In this document: positions 52,146 to 62,141 of the stretch, one piece after another
Numbering within the stretch: position 1 is the first letter of the stretch
Layout: each line of letters starts with the position of its first letter
Origin: Actinopolyspora halophila DSM 43834
Lineage (GTDB): Bacteria; Actinomycetota; Actinomycetes; Mycobacteriales; Pseudonocardiaceae
Length of the DNA: 64,000 bases
Direction: 5' to 3'
Assembly (NCBI RefSeq): GCF_000371785.1
Contig: NZ_AQUI01000002.1
Span: 838,590 to 902,589, forward strand
Program-made: the position numbers and the translations under genes
Notes under the pieces: generated by a model
Seen by the model: only the letters and a program-made list of their open reading frames with translations
Told to the model about the DNA's origin: nothing
The model's database searches: none

Positions 52146-53531
52146 ATGAACATCGATGGATGGACCCCGACACTGGGTTCAGGACCCTTGCTGGGTATAG
52201 CGGCCGGAGCCATATTCGTCCTGCTGTTTTTGATCATAAAGTTGCGCGTGCACGCTTTCCTGGCGCTGGTCGTGGTCAGCATCGGCACGGCGTTCGCTTC
52301 CGGGATCCCGGCGGACAGCATCGTCGACACGCTGACCGAAGGGTTCGGTTCGACGCTGGCCAGCGTAGCCCTGCTGGTAGGGCTCGGGGCGATGCTCGGC
52401 AGACTCCTCGAAGTCAGCGGCGGGGCGCAGGCGCTCACCGACGCGCTTCTGAACAGATTCGGGGAGAAGCGCGCACCGATGGCGCTCGGAATCGCCTCGT
52501 TGGTCTTCGGCTTTCCGATCTTCTTCGACGCCGGGCTCGTGGTGATGTTGCCGATCGTGTTCGCGGTCGCGCGCAGGCTCGGTGGTGGTGTGCTGCGCTA
52601 CGGACTGCCGACAGCGGGTGCGTTCTCGGTGATGCACATCTTCGTGCCACCGCACCCCGGTCCGGTCGCGGCCAGCGGCCTGCTGGGAGCCGATGTCGGG
52701 CTGGTCATCGCCCTGGCGCTCGTCACTGCCATCCCCACCTGGTACGTGACCAGCTACCTCTACGGTCTCTGGGCGGGGAAGCGGATCGTCCTGCCGGTAC
52801 CGGACCTGTTGAGCGGCGGTGCTCCGGTGGAGCAGGACAAGACCCCGCCGCCCGCGCGGACGGTGGTGGCGCTGCTGCTGCTTCCGCTCGTGCTGATCTT
52901 CGCCAACACGGGATTGAACACCGCGGGCGAAGCGGGCTGGGTCGATTCCGAGGCCGGTTGGTTCCAGGTCGCCCGGGCGCTGGGCGCCACACCGGTAGCG
53001 CTTCTGATCACCGTTTTCGTCGCGACCTACGTGCTCGGCACGCGCCGTGGCCGTGGTCAGGACGTCGTCGAGAAGTTGCTCGACTCGGCGCTGGGCCCGG
53101 TGTGCTCGATCATCCTGATCACCGGCGCCGGCGGGATGTTCGGTGGCGTTCTGCAGGCGAGCGGGATCGGCGACGCCCTCTCCGGAGTGCTCTCCGGCTG
53201 GGGCATGCCGGTGATCGTCGCGGCCTACGTCGTCGCCGCGGTACTGCGGATCGCCCAGGGATCGGCGACCGTGGCGCTGACCACCGCGGCCGGGTTGGTG
53301 CAACCCGTGGTGCTCGGCAACGACTTCAACGCCGTCCAGCTCGCGGCGCTCGTACTGGCGTTGGCCGCGGGATCCGTCACCGCGGGACACGTCAACGACT
53401 CCGGATTCTGGTTGGTGGGCCGTTTCTTCGGGATGGACGTGAAGACGACTCTGAAGACTTGGACGGTCATGCAGACGACCATCGGGCTGATGGGATTCGC
53501 CATCTCCTCGTTGGTGTTCGTGATCGCTTGA
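52146..53531 (+). CDS. gntP: Gluconate:H+ symporter
   Basis: A 461-residue GntP-family permease with about 12-14 helices; GFGSTLASVALLVGLGAMLG, FGFPIFFDAGLVVMLPI and the C-terminal AGSVTAGHVNDSGFW are family marks. 37 bases after the kinase, same operon. Confidence 0.94.
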   Translation: MNIDGWTPTLGSGPLLGIAAGAIFVLLFLIIKLRVHAFLALVVVSIGTAFASGIPADSIVDTLTEGFGSTLASVALLVGLGAMLGRLLEVSGGAQALTDALLNRFGEKRAPMALGIASLVFGFPIFFDAGLVVMLPIVFAVARRLGGGVLRYGLPTAGAFSVMHIFVPPHPGPVAASGLLGADVGLVIALALVTAIPTWYVTSYLYGLWAGKRIVLPVPDLLSGGAPVEQDKTPPPARTVVALLLLPLVLIFANTGLNTAGEAGWVDSEAGWFQVARALGATPVALLITVFVATYVLGTRRGRGQDVVEKLLDSALGPVCSIILITGAGGMFGGVLQASGIGDALSGVLSGWGMPVIVAAYVVAAVLRIAQGSATVALTTAAGLVQPVVLGNDFNAVQLAALVLALAAGSVTAGHVNDSGFWLVGRFFGMDVKTTLKTWTVMQTTIGLMGFAISSLVFVIA

Positions 53532-53543
53532 CGGGAGGATTCC

Positions 53544-54311
53544 TTGAGCTCGAAGCTGTTCGATCTCACCGGGCGCGTCGCCCTGGTGACGGGAAGCAGT
53601 CGTGGCATCGGCAACGCCATCGCGCACGGGTTGGCGGAAGCGGGAGCGACCGTGGTGCTCAACGGGCGCGACCAGCAACGGCTCACAGCTGCGCGGGACG
53701 AGCTGCGCAACACCGGGGCCGCCTGCGACATCGCACCCTTCGACGTCACTGACGAAACCGAGGTGAAGGCGGGCGTGGCCGATACGGTCGAGCGACACGG
53801 CGGTATCGACATACTGGTCAACAACGCGGGATTCCAGCACCGCGAGCCGATGCTCGAGCTCTCGCTCGAGGAGTGGGAGAGCGTGCTGCGTACCGATCTC
53901 ACGAGCGCGTTCCTCGTGGGCAGGACGGTGGCGAGCGGGATGGTCGAACGTGGCCGGGGCAAGATCGTCAACATCTGCTCGGTGCAGGCGGAGCTGGCGC
54001 GGCCCTCGATCGCCCCGTACACGGCGGCCAAAGGCGGACTGCGGAACCTGACCCGTGCGATGACGGCCGAATGGGCCGGGCACGGGGTGCAGGTCAACGC
54101 GATAGCGCCCGGTTACTTCGCCACGGAGCTGACTTCGGGGCTGGTGGCCGATCCCGAGTTCAGCGGCTGGGTGACCGGACGTACTCCGGCAGGACGTTGG
54201 GGCAGCACCGATGATCTCGTCGGGCCCGCCGTCTTCCTGTCCTCCGACGCGTCCGCCTTCGTCAACGGCCAGCTCCTCTTCGTCGACGGTGGAATGACCA
54301 CTGTGGTCTGA
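53544..54311 (+). CDS. SDR oxidoreductase, gluconate 5-dehydrogenase-like
   Basis: A 255-residue SDR with TGSSRGIG and NNAG, SVQAELA...YTAAKGG catalytic block and C-terminal FVDGGMTTVV. It resembles IdnO/Gno enzymes that interconvert 5-ketogluconate and gluconate, in keeping with the operon. TTG start with GGGAGGA in front. Confidence 0.9.
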   Translation: MSSKLFDLTGRVALVTGSSRGIGNAIAHGLAEAGATVVLNGRDQQRLTAARDELRNTGAACDIAPFDVTDETEVKAGVADTVERHGGIDILVNNAGFQHREPMLELSLEEWESVLRTDLTSAFLVGRTVASGMVERGRGKIVNICSVQAELARPSIAPYTAAKGGLRNLTRAMTAEWAGHGVQVNAIAPGYFATELTSGLVADPEFSGWVTGRTPAGRWGSTDDLVGPAVFLSSDASAFVNGQLLFVDGGMTTVV

Positions 54312-54341
54312 CAGCGGTCGGTGCGCCGGTGAACCGGAGCA

Positions 54342-54373
54342 GGCGGGGTGGTTTCTCGTTGAGCCACCCCGCC
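54342..54373 (+). terminator. Terminator of the gluconate operon
   Basis: Ten-base arms GGCGGGGTGG and CCACCCCGCC with a 12-base loop, 30 bases after the last stop. Confidence 0.7.
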
Positions 54374-54587
54374 CACCCGGGAGTGGCGAGCCAGCGCGGC
54401 TCCCGGGAAGAAGGCCTTCTACCGCCACCGCTGTGGACCCGGATCGGTGCGAATTTCCCGGCCGACGATCCGCGGGGACGGAGTGCTGAGCGCGGTTCCC
54501 GTCGGTCGGGAGACGTCGTCGGAGATCGAACAACCGGCGGACACGGACGTGGTGACCGGCGACGTCACGAGCACTTGCGCTCGGGGC

Positions 54588-54869
54588 TCAGCTTTGGGCG
54601 GCTCCGCGCTCGCGCAGCTCCTCGGCGAGCTGGAGGTTGTGGTCCCGGATCCAACCGGGGATGAGGAAGGCGTCGACGATTATCCAGACGACGGTGATGA
54701 TGCTTCCGATTACGGTCACCGTGCACACCAGTTGCGCCACCGCGGTTCCCACGCGCTTTCCGTAGAACCGGTGACCGCCGAACATGCCGAGGAATAACCA
54801 CAGTATGTAACTCACGACCAGGGATTTCTGCCTGGCCTGGTATTCCATTAAGTCGTAGTCGGAGCTCAT
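54588..54869 (-). CDS. TM2-domain membrane protein
   Basis: A 93-residue protein with two helices separated by the TM2 signature GMFGGHRFYGKRVGTA, then a charged tail. Role unknown in the family. ATG 54869 (MSSDYD) fits relatives; the longer frame is less likely. Confidence 0.88.
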   Translation of the reverse strand: MSSDYDLMEYQARQKSLVVSYILWLFLGMFGGHRFYGKRVGTAVAQLVCTVTVIGSIITVVWIIVDAFLIPGWIRDHNLQLAEELRERGAAQS

Positions 54870-55297
54870 CGGGAAGAGTCCTTTCGGAGTAGCTTGTGTT
54901 GAGCCGATCCATCGTAAGCGCTGCTCCGGGAGGAGCTCCACCTCGGATGGTGAGCCCGATCCCTCGGAAGTGATGGGGCAGTTGCCAGCGGTGCCACAGT
55001 GGGTGATCGGACAATTTCACAGTGTTCACACGTTGTGGTAGTGATCATCGGCGGCACGATGCCCCTCGCCGTCGACGACCGCGAGGGGCATCGTCTGCTG
55101 CGCCTGTTCCGGGGAATGCGAGTGATCACGAAGAGGACAACGGTTCGGGGTTGATAGTTCCCGACCGGAGCCAATGGATGCCGGATTCGGAGAACCTCCC
55201 GCGACGATCAGGAGTCGGGTTTCGGACCAGGAAGGCCGGGACCGAATATCCGCTCGGTGCCGAACAGCCTGCTGGTGGTGCCCCGTAGCCGGCCGAT
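54870..55297. other. Intergenic region with strong hairpin
   Basis: No gene seen. At 55057-55093 there are perfect 13-base arms CGATGCCCCTCGC / GCGAGGGGCATCG with an 11-base loop, a likely terminator for the epimerase gene transcribed leftwards, although about 205 bases past its stop. Confidence 0.5.
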
Positions 55298-56284
55298 TCA
55301 GCGGACGGTGTAAATCCCCGTGGGCACGGAGTGGTACCCCTTGGCGCCCACCGTGCGGGCGAGCGGGCTGCGGGGATCGGCATCGGCGGCGATGCTGTCG
55401 AGGACGTGGCGGAAGTCGTAACGGGGTGTCCAGCCGAGCTCGACGCGGGCGCGTTCGTTGACGTAGACGCGGTCCATCCGGGGGAACAACGTCCAGTCCC
55501 GGCGGGAGTACTCCCGGTCGACCTCCGGGAACAGGCGGCGCACCACCGCGGTGGCGTCCCGCCCGAGCTCGGCGAGGTCGTTCGGGCCGAACGGGGCGGT
55601 GGCGCTGATGATGTAGCGCCCGAAGCCGAGCCGCGGCGCCCGCTCCGCCGCCAGCAGCTGCGCGTCGACGACGTCCTGGATGTCGACGCGGCGGTGGAGG
55701 TATTCGTTGGCCTTGACGTTCGCGTCGGTGTAGTGGGCGCGGACGTCGGCGTCGTCGTCGGGCTCGGGGAAGAACCGTGAGGTCCGCAGCACGGCGACGG
55801 GCAGGCCCCGCTCGCGGTGGACGAGTTCGCACAGATCCTCGGCCGCGGTCTTGGTCACGCCGTAGATGTTCTTGGGGATCGGGGTGACGTCCTCGGTGAT
55901 CCAGGCGGCCGGTTGGCCCGGACCGGGGGTGAGCGCACGCCCGAAGGCGCTGGTGGTGCTGGTGAACACGAAGCTCTCGACGTCGGCCGCGACGGCCTCC
56001 TCGAGCAAGACCAGCGTGCCGGTGATGTTCGTGTCGACGAACGCCTGCCGGTCGTGCGAGCCGACGTGCGGTTTGTGCAGCGTCGCGGTGTGGAGAACCG
56101 TACCGACACCGCGCAGACACTCCCGGAGCGTCTCGCGATCCGTGATCGATCCGACCACGTCGGTGAAGGACGAGTCCTCGACGTCGACGCCCACGACCTC
56201 GCGCCCCTGGTCGCGCAGGACCCGGACCAGGGCTTCGCCGAGGTGGCCCGCACTGCCGGTGACAAGAACCCTCCCGTTGGTCAC
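55298..56284 (-). CDS. NAD-dependent epimerase/dehydratase (extended SDR)
   Basis: A 328-residue extended SDR: VLVTGSAGHLGEALVRVL at the start, FTSTTSAFG and NIYGVTKTAAEDL with the YxxxK pair, ending in a substrate domain. Substrate is probably a nucleotide sugar but not assignable. GTG 56284 matches relatives. Stands alone. Confidence 0.87.
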   Translation of the reverse strand: MTNGRVLVTGSAGHLGEALVRVLRDQGREVVGVDVEDSSFTDVVGSITDRETLRECLRGVGTVLHTATLHKPHVGSHDRQAFVDTNITGTLVLLEEAVAADVESFVFTSTTSAFGRALTPGPGQPAAWITEDVTPIPKNIYGVTKTAAEDLCELVHRERGLPVAVLRTSRFFPEPDDDADVRAHYTDANVKANEYLHRRVDIQDVVDAQLLAAERAPRLGFGRYIISATAPFGPNDLAELGRDATAVVRRLFPEVDREYSRRDWTLFPRMDRVYVNERARVELGWTPRYDFRHVLDSIAADADPRSPLARTVGAKGYHSVPTGIYTVR

Positions 56285-56519
56285 GGCGTGATCGTAACCG
56301 CGTACCGGGGGACGATTCGATGGTCGATCCACCGGAGGCGCCGGCGGGGCCGGGAACGCCCTTCGGCTCCCGCAGTGGAGGGGAGCGGCACCCACGGTCG
56401 TCGATGCGGCTGCGCCGGCGCCAGTGCCGCGTGGTGCCGGTCGGTTGGTCGTTCCCGTCCGCTGCCGGAATGCGCTCCAGAGGTACTCGGCGTCGGAGTG
56501 CCGGGAGGGTTCCGGGCCA

Positions 56520-57752
56520 CTACTGGAAGCGGGTGGGCTTACGCGCGTACATATCGCGGTCGGCGCTGGCCAGCAGGGAATGCGAGGTGATCGACGGATC
56601 GCGCGTGGTGGTCAGTCCCACGCTGGCACCCAACTTGCCCCCTCGGTCGGGGGCGGGGGCCTCGGCGTTCAGCTGCTGGGAGATCCGGCTGCGCAGCTCC
56701 TCGGCCTGGGCGTGGTCGGCCAGGCCCGCGAGCACGACGAACTCGTCGCCACCGATGCGGGCCACGGTGTCGCTGGAACGCACGACGCCCGACACTTCTT
56801 GCGCGGCGGCCCGCAGAACCCGGTCACCGGTATCGTGCCCGTAGCGGTCGTTGATCGGTTTGAACCCGTCGAGGTCGATCATGAGCACGGCGAGCACGCC
56901 GCCCTGCTCCGGGAGCTTCGTGAGTTCCTGCTGGAACCGGTCGAGGAGCAGGGAACGGTTGGCCAAACCGGTCAGCGGGTCGTGCAACGCCATACGGGTC
57001 AGCTCGGCCAGCCTCCCCTCGTCCACCTGTGCGTCGTCCCCGAGCGCCTCGTACTGGCTGACCACGTAGGCCGGCCGGTCGTCCAGTCCCTGGACCACGC
57101 CGATGCGGGTCAGGGTCCAGAACGGGTGTCCGTCCCGGTGTCGGAGGCAGAGCTCCAGGCTGGCCGAATCGGTGCGGCCCTCCCTGAACTGGGCGTACAG
57201 CGACTCCACTTGCGCCTTGTCGCCGTCGTAGACCAGGTCGCTGCCACGTCGCCCCAGCAGTTCGTCCCGGCGGTAACCGACCAGCTCGCACAACCTGGCG
57301 TTGACCTCGGTGCAGCGACCATCCAAGTCCATCAGGGCCATGCCGATCGGGGCATCGCCCAGCGTCCGGCGCCAGAGCAGTTCGGATCCGTACCGGTCGG
57401 TGATGTCGTGGAACTGGGAGACGATCAGGTACGGGGTGCCGTCCGACGTTCTGAGCAGCGAGCTGGTGACCAGCACCAGGATGACGTTGCCGTCCGAGCG
57501 CAGGAGCCGCTTCTCCGACGAGAAGCTGTCGATCCTTCCCGTCACCAGGTCCTGGATCGTTTCCTTGGCCAGGGCGTAGTCATCCGGATGGGTGACTTCC
57601 GTGGGCAGCAGTTCGAGCAGCCGCTCCCGTTCGTAACCGAGCAGGCGACACATGGCCGGGTTGATGTCCACGTGCCGCCCGTGCATGTCGATCAGCGCGA
57701 TGGGACCGGCGAGCTGTTTCCACAGCGTCTCCCACGTCACCGTGTCGCTCAT
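56520..57752 (-). CDS. PAS-PAS-GGDEF diguanylate cyclase
   Basis: A 410-residue cytoplasmic protein making c-di-GMP. Two PAS domains (about 10-130 and 135-255) followed by GGDEF with the intact RIGGDEF active loop; an RxxD inhibitory site upstream (RSSD). Start ATG 57752 follows GGGAGCGG. It is next to a GGDEF-EAL protein on the same strand. Confidence 0.92.
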   Translation of the reverse strand: MSDTVTWETLWKQLAGPIALIDMHGRHVDINPAMCRLLGYERERLLELLPTEVTHPDDYALAKETIQDLVTGRIDSFSSEKRLLRSDGNVILVLVTSSLLRTSDGTPYLIVSQFHDITDRYGSELLWRRTLGDAPIGMALMDLDGRCTEVNARLCELVGYRRDELLGRRGSDLVYDGDKAQVESLYAQFREGRTDSASLELCLRHRDGHPFWTLTRIGVVQGLDDRPAYVVSQYEALGDDAQVDEGRLAELTRMALHDPLTGLANRSLLLDRFQQELTKLPEQGGVLAVLMIDLDGFKPINDRYGHDTGDRVLRAAAQEVSGVVRSSDTVARIGGDEFVVLAGLADHAQAEELRSRISQQLNAEAPAPDRGGKLGASVGLTTTRDPSITSHSLLASADRDMYARKPTRFQ

Positions 57753-57904
57753 GTTCCGCTCCCCGGATTGCACGACTCCCACGCTAGCTGTCCCGGGAAC
57801 ACATCACGACCGGGTGAGGTGCGCGTGCGAACACCGATCGTCCGCGAGCGGCCCCGAACTTCTCGAAGGACTCGGAGTCCCCGGATCCGCGAGGAGGTCG
57901 GGGG

Positions 57905-60016
57905 TCAGCTCTCGGGAAGGGGCACGGCTCCGGACGAGGCGAGCATGCTCCGGAAAGCGGTGGCCGTCTGGGGGTGGGAGAACAGGAAACCCTGAAAGGT
58001 GTCCACGCCGAGATCGACCAGGCGCCGGAGCTGGGGTACGGTCTCCACGCCTTCGGCCACGCAGCCGCAGTCCAGCCCCCTGGCCATGTCCACGATCGCT
58101 CGCACGATCGCGAGGTCGGCGGGGTCGTCCTCGGTCCCCGTGACGAACCCGCGGTCGATCTTGATGAGTTGTACGGGCAATTCCTTCAACCGCTTGAGCG
58201 AGGAGTACGCGGTGCCGAAATCGTCGATGGCGAACCGCACCCCTCCGCGGGCGAGCTCGACCATGTCCTCCCGACCCCGGTCCGGGAGATCGCTCAACGA
58301 AGTCTCGACGACCTCGAGGACGACCCGCTCGCGGTCGATCCCGCTCTCCGCGATGATCCGGGAGACGATCTCGGCGAAGTACGGATCGTCCGGAAGCAGA
58401 CCACCGAAGTTGACCGCGATCCGGATCGGACGTCCCCGCACCAGCGGCCATGTCGCCGCTTCCCGCAGCGCCATCCGCAACACGGAGCGGTCGAGCTCGC
58501 GCAGGAGGTTTCCCTGCTCGGCGACCGAAAGGATCACGCTCGGACCGACCAGCCCCAGCTCGGGGTGCGACCAGCGCAGCAACGCCTCGGCCATGGTGAT
58601 CGTCCCGTCCTCGGCCACGATCGGCTGGTAGTGGAGGGTGAGCCGGTCGTTGCCGATGGCCTCGCGCAGCTCGCCCTCCGCCTGGACCTGTCGATTCGTC
58701 GAGACGATCACCTCCTCGCTCGCCTTCTCGATCCCCCCGGGGCTGCGCGCCTTGGCTTCGAACATCGCCGCGTCGGCGAACCGCACGAGATCGTGGCTGG
58801 TGGTGTCCGCGCGTTCGACGACGGCTGCGCCGATCGAGGCCGTCAACCACACGGTCTGCTCCCGCACCACGAGCGGTGTGTCCATCAGCTCCGAGACGTT
58901 CGTCGCGAGTTGCTCCAACCCGCCCGCGGTGTCCAGGTTCGAGCAAACCACCAGGAACTCGTCACCGAACAGGCGGCCGACCGTGCACGAGTCCGGCAGG
59001 CCGGACTTCAACCGGCGGGCCAGCGCCACGAGCAACTCGTCGCCCGCTTCGTGGCCGAGTGAGTCGTTGATCCGCTTGAAGTTGTCCAGATCGCAGAACA
59101 GGACCGCGATCTGCCCCTCGGCGCGGACTCCGAGCTCCCCCTCGAGGTGCTCGTGGATACCGGATCGATTGGGCAAGCCGGTCAACTCGTCGTGGGTCGC
59201 CTGGTGATGCAGCTCCGCGGCTCGGCGGTGCTCCTCGGTCACGTCCTGGAAGACCACTTGCCAGAAGCGAGCCCCGCTGTCCTCCATCGACACCGCGCTG
59301 TGCACGTTGCACGTCACCGGTTCACCGTCGGAACGGGCGAGAACGCGTTGCCGCCCCAGCGAACCGTTCCCGGGCGAGTCCGGTGCGGGCGGTGTCGGAA
59401 CGACGGCCCCCTCGTTGTCATCCGGGTGCAACAGTTTGACGCCTGCCGTTCCGTGCAGTTCCTCCAGCCGGTAGCCGAGCAGCTCGCAGAGGGCACCATT
59501 GGCGTGAAGGATGCGGTCGGACTCGTCGAACAAACCGATGCCCACCGGAGCGAGATCGAACAGGTCGGTGAACCGCCGGGTGGAACGCTGGTGGCGGGCA
59601 CGGGCCTCCGTGTCGTCCCGGGTGAGCGCGATGAAACCGACCAGGCCGCCGTCGTTCGAGCGCTGTGCGGTGATGGCCACGCTCGCCCAGAACCGGGAGC
59701 CGTCGTTGCGCACCCGCCAGCTCTGATCCATGTAGAGCCCGGCACGTGCGGCCTGGCTCAGCTCCCACTCGGGGTAGTGCGCGGCCACTCGTTCACGCGG
59801 GTACAGGACCGAGCAGTGCCGCCCGATGATCTCGTCGCCCGTGAAACCGTTGATGTCCTCGGCGCGGTCGTTCCAACTGGTCACGAACCCGTCCTGGTCC
59901 ATCGCGAAGATCGCGTGGCCGCGCATGCTCGGAAGCTGGTCCTGGTCGGCGGTCGGGGGGTGGTGGCCGTGGCCGCCTTCGGGCGGAGGGTCTTCATCGG
60001 CTCGTTGGTCGGACAT
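57905..60016 (-). CDS. PAS-PAS-GGDEF-EAL protein, likely phosphodiesterase
   Basis: A 703-residue protein: two PAS domains, a GGDEF domain whose active loop reads RLFGDEF (degenerate first Gly), and a full EAL domain with EALLRW, the metal ligands in FGTAYSSLKRL region (DDFG) and EGVET. The EAL part looks active, the cyclase part doubtful, so net hydrolysis of c-di-GMP is expected. ATG 60016 is preferred; ATG 60034 adds six residues. Confidence 0.9.
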   Translation of the reverse strand: MSDQRADEDPPPEGGHGHHPPTADQDQLPSMRGHAIFAMDQDGFVTSWNDRAEDINGFTGDEIIGRHCSVLYPRERVAAHYPEWELSQAARAGLYMDQSWRVRNDGSRFWASVAITAQRSNDGGLVGFIALTRDDTEARARHQRSTRRFTDLFDLAPVGIGLFDESDRILHANGALCELLGYRLEELHGTAGVKLLHPDDNEGAVVPTPPAPDSPGNGSLGRQRVLARSDGEPVTCNVHSAVSMEDSGARFWQVVFQDVTEEHRRAAELHHQATHDELTGLPNRSGIHEHLEGELGVRAEGQIAVLFCDLDNFKRINDSLGHEAGDELLVALARRLKSGLPDSCTVGRLFGDEFLVVCSNLDTAGGLEQLATNVSELMDTPLVVREQTVWLTASIGAAVVERADTTSHDLVRFADAAMFEAKARSPGGIEKASEEVIVSTNRQVQAEGELREAIGNDRLTLHYQPIVAEDGTITMAEALLRWSHPELGLVGPSVILSVAEQGNLLRELDRSVLRMALREAATWPLVRGRPIRIAVNFGGLLPDDPYFAEIVSRIIAESGIDRERVVLEVVETSLSDLPDRGREDMVELARGGVRFAIDDFGTAYSSLKRLKELPVQLIKIDRGFVTGTEDDPADLAIVRAIVDMARGLDCGCVAEGVETVPQLRRLVDLGVDTFQGFLFSHPQTATAFRSMLASSGAVPLPES

Positions 60017-60381
60017 TCCCTGAACCCCGTACATCTCGCGGGCGGTGCGGATATGACTCACGGATCCTTGCCGGATCGGGTGAGCCGGACTCGGGGGGAG
60101 GGCTCGCAACACGGGTGCGGCCCACCCGGAGTGTGCGAGCGGCTCGCCGACGAATGGGGTGGTTCCCTGGCTCGCTCCCATTGTGCACGCCGAGGCACGA
60201 CCGCGCGATTCAACGTGCGGACGCGGCGACCTGCTGACCTGCTGCTCGATCGTCCCCGAACGCTGTGCTGGGGGGCCGCGCGAGTCGTACGGTGACGGTG
60301 TGAGCCGCCCGGGAGGATGAGCAGCGCTTTCGGGAAGAGCAGCCCGGAACGGGCGGACGCGGCGAGCTTCGGGGGAGGGCC
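60017..60381. other. Divergent intergenic region
   Basis: Between the minus-strand GGDEF-EAL gene and the plus-strand receiver gene. No gene, clear promoter or repeat recognised. Confidence 0.4.
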
Positions 60382-60759
60382 GTGGGCGCAGCAGTGATCC
60401 TTTTGGTGGAGCGCGATCCCTACGCGGCGGAAATGACCGAGCACTTCCTACGCACCGAGGGATACGAAGTCGGCCTCGTGTTCAGTGCGGACGAGGCCCT
60501 GGCCGCGGCGGCCGAGCGCGCTCCCGCGTTGGCCATCGTGGACCTGCTCGTCTCCGGTGCCGACGGTCAGCGACTCTGCTCCGAGCTGCTGCTGCGCACC
60601 CACACGCCGGTGATCGCCATCTCCTCGCTCACCTCGGCCGAGGCCGCGTACTCCGTCGGCGCCTCGGCCTTCCTGCAGAAGCCCATCGAACCGCTGGAGC
60701 TCGTCACCGCGGTCCAGAAGCTGCTGGCGCCCAGTACCCCCACCTCGGAGGCAGAGTAG
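60382..60759 (+). CDS. Stand-alone receiver-domain protein
   Basis: A 125-residue single receiver domain. Asp in AIVDLLVSG is the phospho-acceptor, Ser in IAISSL the switch residue and Lys in LQKPIEP the conserved Lys. The acidic pocket is VERDPY. GTG start. Two bases before the KaiC-like gene, so it probably controls or reports to that ATPase. Confidence 0.88.
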   Translation: MGAAVILLVERDPYAAEMTEHFLRTEGYEVGLVFSADEALAAAAERAPALAIVDLLVSGADGQRLCSELLLRTHTPVIAISSLTSAEAAYSVGASAFLQKPIEPLELVTAVQKLLAPSTPTSEAE

Positions 60760-60761
60760 CT

Positions 60762-62141
60762 ATGAACGAGCGGATCTCCACGGGAAGCACCCGCTTGGAC
60801 CAGGTTACCGGCGGTGGATTGCCCGCCAACGCCATCAACGTCATCATGGGGCTGCCCGGAACCGGAAAGACGCTCATGGCCCAGCAGTGCGTCTTCCACA
60901 ACGCCGATCCCGAACGACCGGTGGTCTACCTGTCGACGGCTTCCGAACCGTTCGAGAAGATCCTGCGCTACGTGCAGTCGCTGACGTTTTTCGACCCGGC
61001 GCTGATCGGCAACGGCATCGTGTACGACGAGCTGGGATCGACACTGGTCAAACGGGGTTTGCCCGGCGTGAACGAGCGCGTCAACGAGATCATCCGTGAG
61101 TACCGCCCCGGAATACTGGTCATCGACAGCTTCAAAGCACTGGGGCCCTATGCCGAGACCAACACGGAGTTCCGCAATTTCCTGCACGACCTCGCCGCGA
61201 CGCAGAGCGTCTTTCCGGTCACCTCGCTCTGGCTCGGCGAGTACGAGTCCGAGGAGATGGCGACCGCACCCGAGTTCGCGGTCGCGGACACCATCATCGA
61301 GCTCAGCAGCCAGCGCGACTTCGCTCGTTCCTCCCGAACCCTGCAGGTGCACAAGTTGCGCGGTGGCGACTTCCTCTCGGGCAGTCACGCCTACCGGCTG
61401 TCCAGCGACGGGGTGGAGACGTACCCGCGGCTCGCCGATTCCGCGGTCCAAGGCTCGTACCGTCGTGCTCAGCAGCGGGCCTCGTCCGGCATCCAGGCAC
61501 TCGACGACATGCTCGACCAGGGATATCGAGTGGGCTCGTCCACCCTGATGGCGGGTCCCACCGGCATCGGCAAGACCCTCATGGGGCTGCACTTCCTGTT
61601 CGGCGGTCTCGGACCGGACGAACGCGGTATGATCGCCACCTTCCAGGAGGACCCGACCCAGCTCGAACAGATCCTCAACGGATTCGGTTGGTCGCTCGAC
61701 ACGGAGCAGGTGGCCCTCAAGTACCAGGCACCGGTGGACCTGTACCTGGACAAGTGGGTGTACGAGCTGCTCGACACGATCGAACAGACCCAGGCGAAAC
61801 GCGTCTTCATCGATTCACTCACGGACCTGGAAAGCGCGGCATCCGACTCGAGCCGGTTCGACGAGTTCCTCTACTCGTTGTTGCACCGGTGCTCCCGCAA
61901 CAACGTCAGCGTCATGATGAGCTACGAGGTCCGGGACCTCTTCGGGGTGACGCGCCTGTCGGACAAGGCCGCGTCGAACATCGCGGACAACGTGGTGCTG
62001 CTGCAGTACACGCCCGTCGAATCGGCCGTGTACCGCAGCCTGACCGTCCTCAAGACCCGGGGCAGCACCCACGACCCCGCCATCCGTCCGTTCGACATCA
62101 CCCAGCACGGGATCGTGCTCAGCGATCCGAAACAACACTGA
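60762..62141 (+). CDS. KaiC-like double-domain RecA-superfamily ATPase
   Basis: A 459-residue protein with two KaiC domains: first Walker A GLPGTGKT near residue 31, second AGPTGIGKT near residue 265; Walker B ILVIDSFKAL and RVFIDSLTDL. Related to the clock protein KaiC but no KaiA/B nearby. In actinomycetes such genes sit with receiver, PAS and c-di-GMP genes, as here, and are thought to relay signals. Length is near that of cyanobacterial KaiC. Confidence 0.92.
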   Translation: MNERISTGSTRLDQVTGGGLPANAINVIMGLPGTGKTLMAQQCVFHNADPERPVVYLSTASEPFEKILRYVQSLTFFDPALIGNGIVYDELGSTLVKRGLPGVNERVNEIIREYRPGILVIDSFKALGPYAETNTEFRNFLHDLAATQSVFPVTSLWLGEYESEEMATAPEFAVADTIIELSSQRDFARSSRTLQVHKLRGGDFLSGSHAYRLSSDGVETYPRLADSAVQGSYRRAQQRASSGIQALDDMLDQGYRVGSSTLMAGPTGIGKTLMGLHFLFGGLGPDERGMIATFQEDPTQLEQILNGFGWSLDTEQVALKYQAPVDLYLDKWVYELLDTIEQTQAKRVFIDSLTDLESAASDSSRFDEFLYSLLHRCSRNNVSVMMSYEVRDLFGVTRLSDKAASNIADNVVLLQYTPVESAVYRSLTVLKTRGSTHDPAIRPFDITQHGIVLSDPKQH

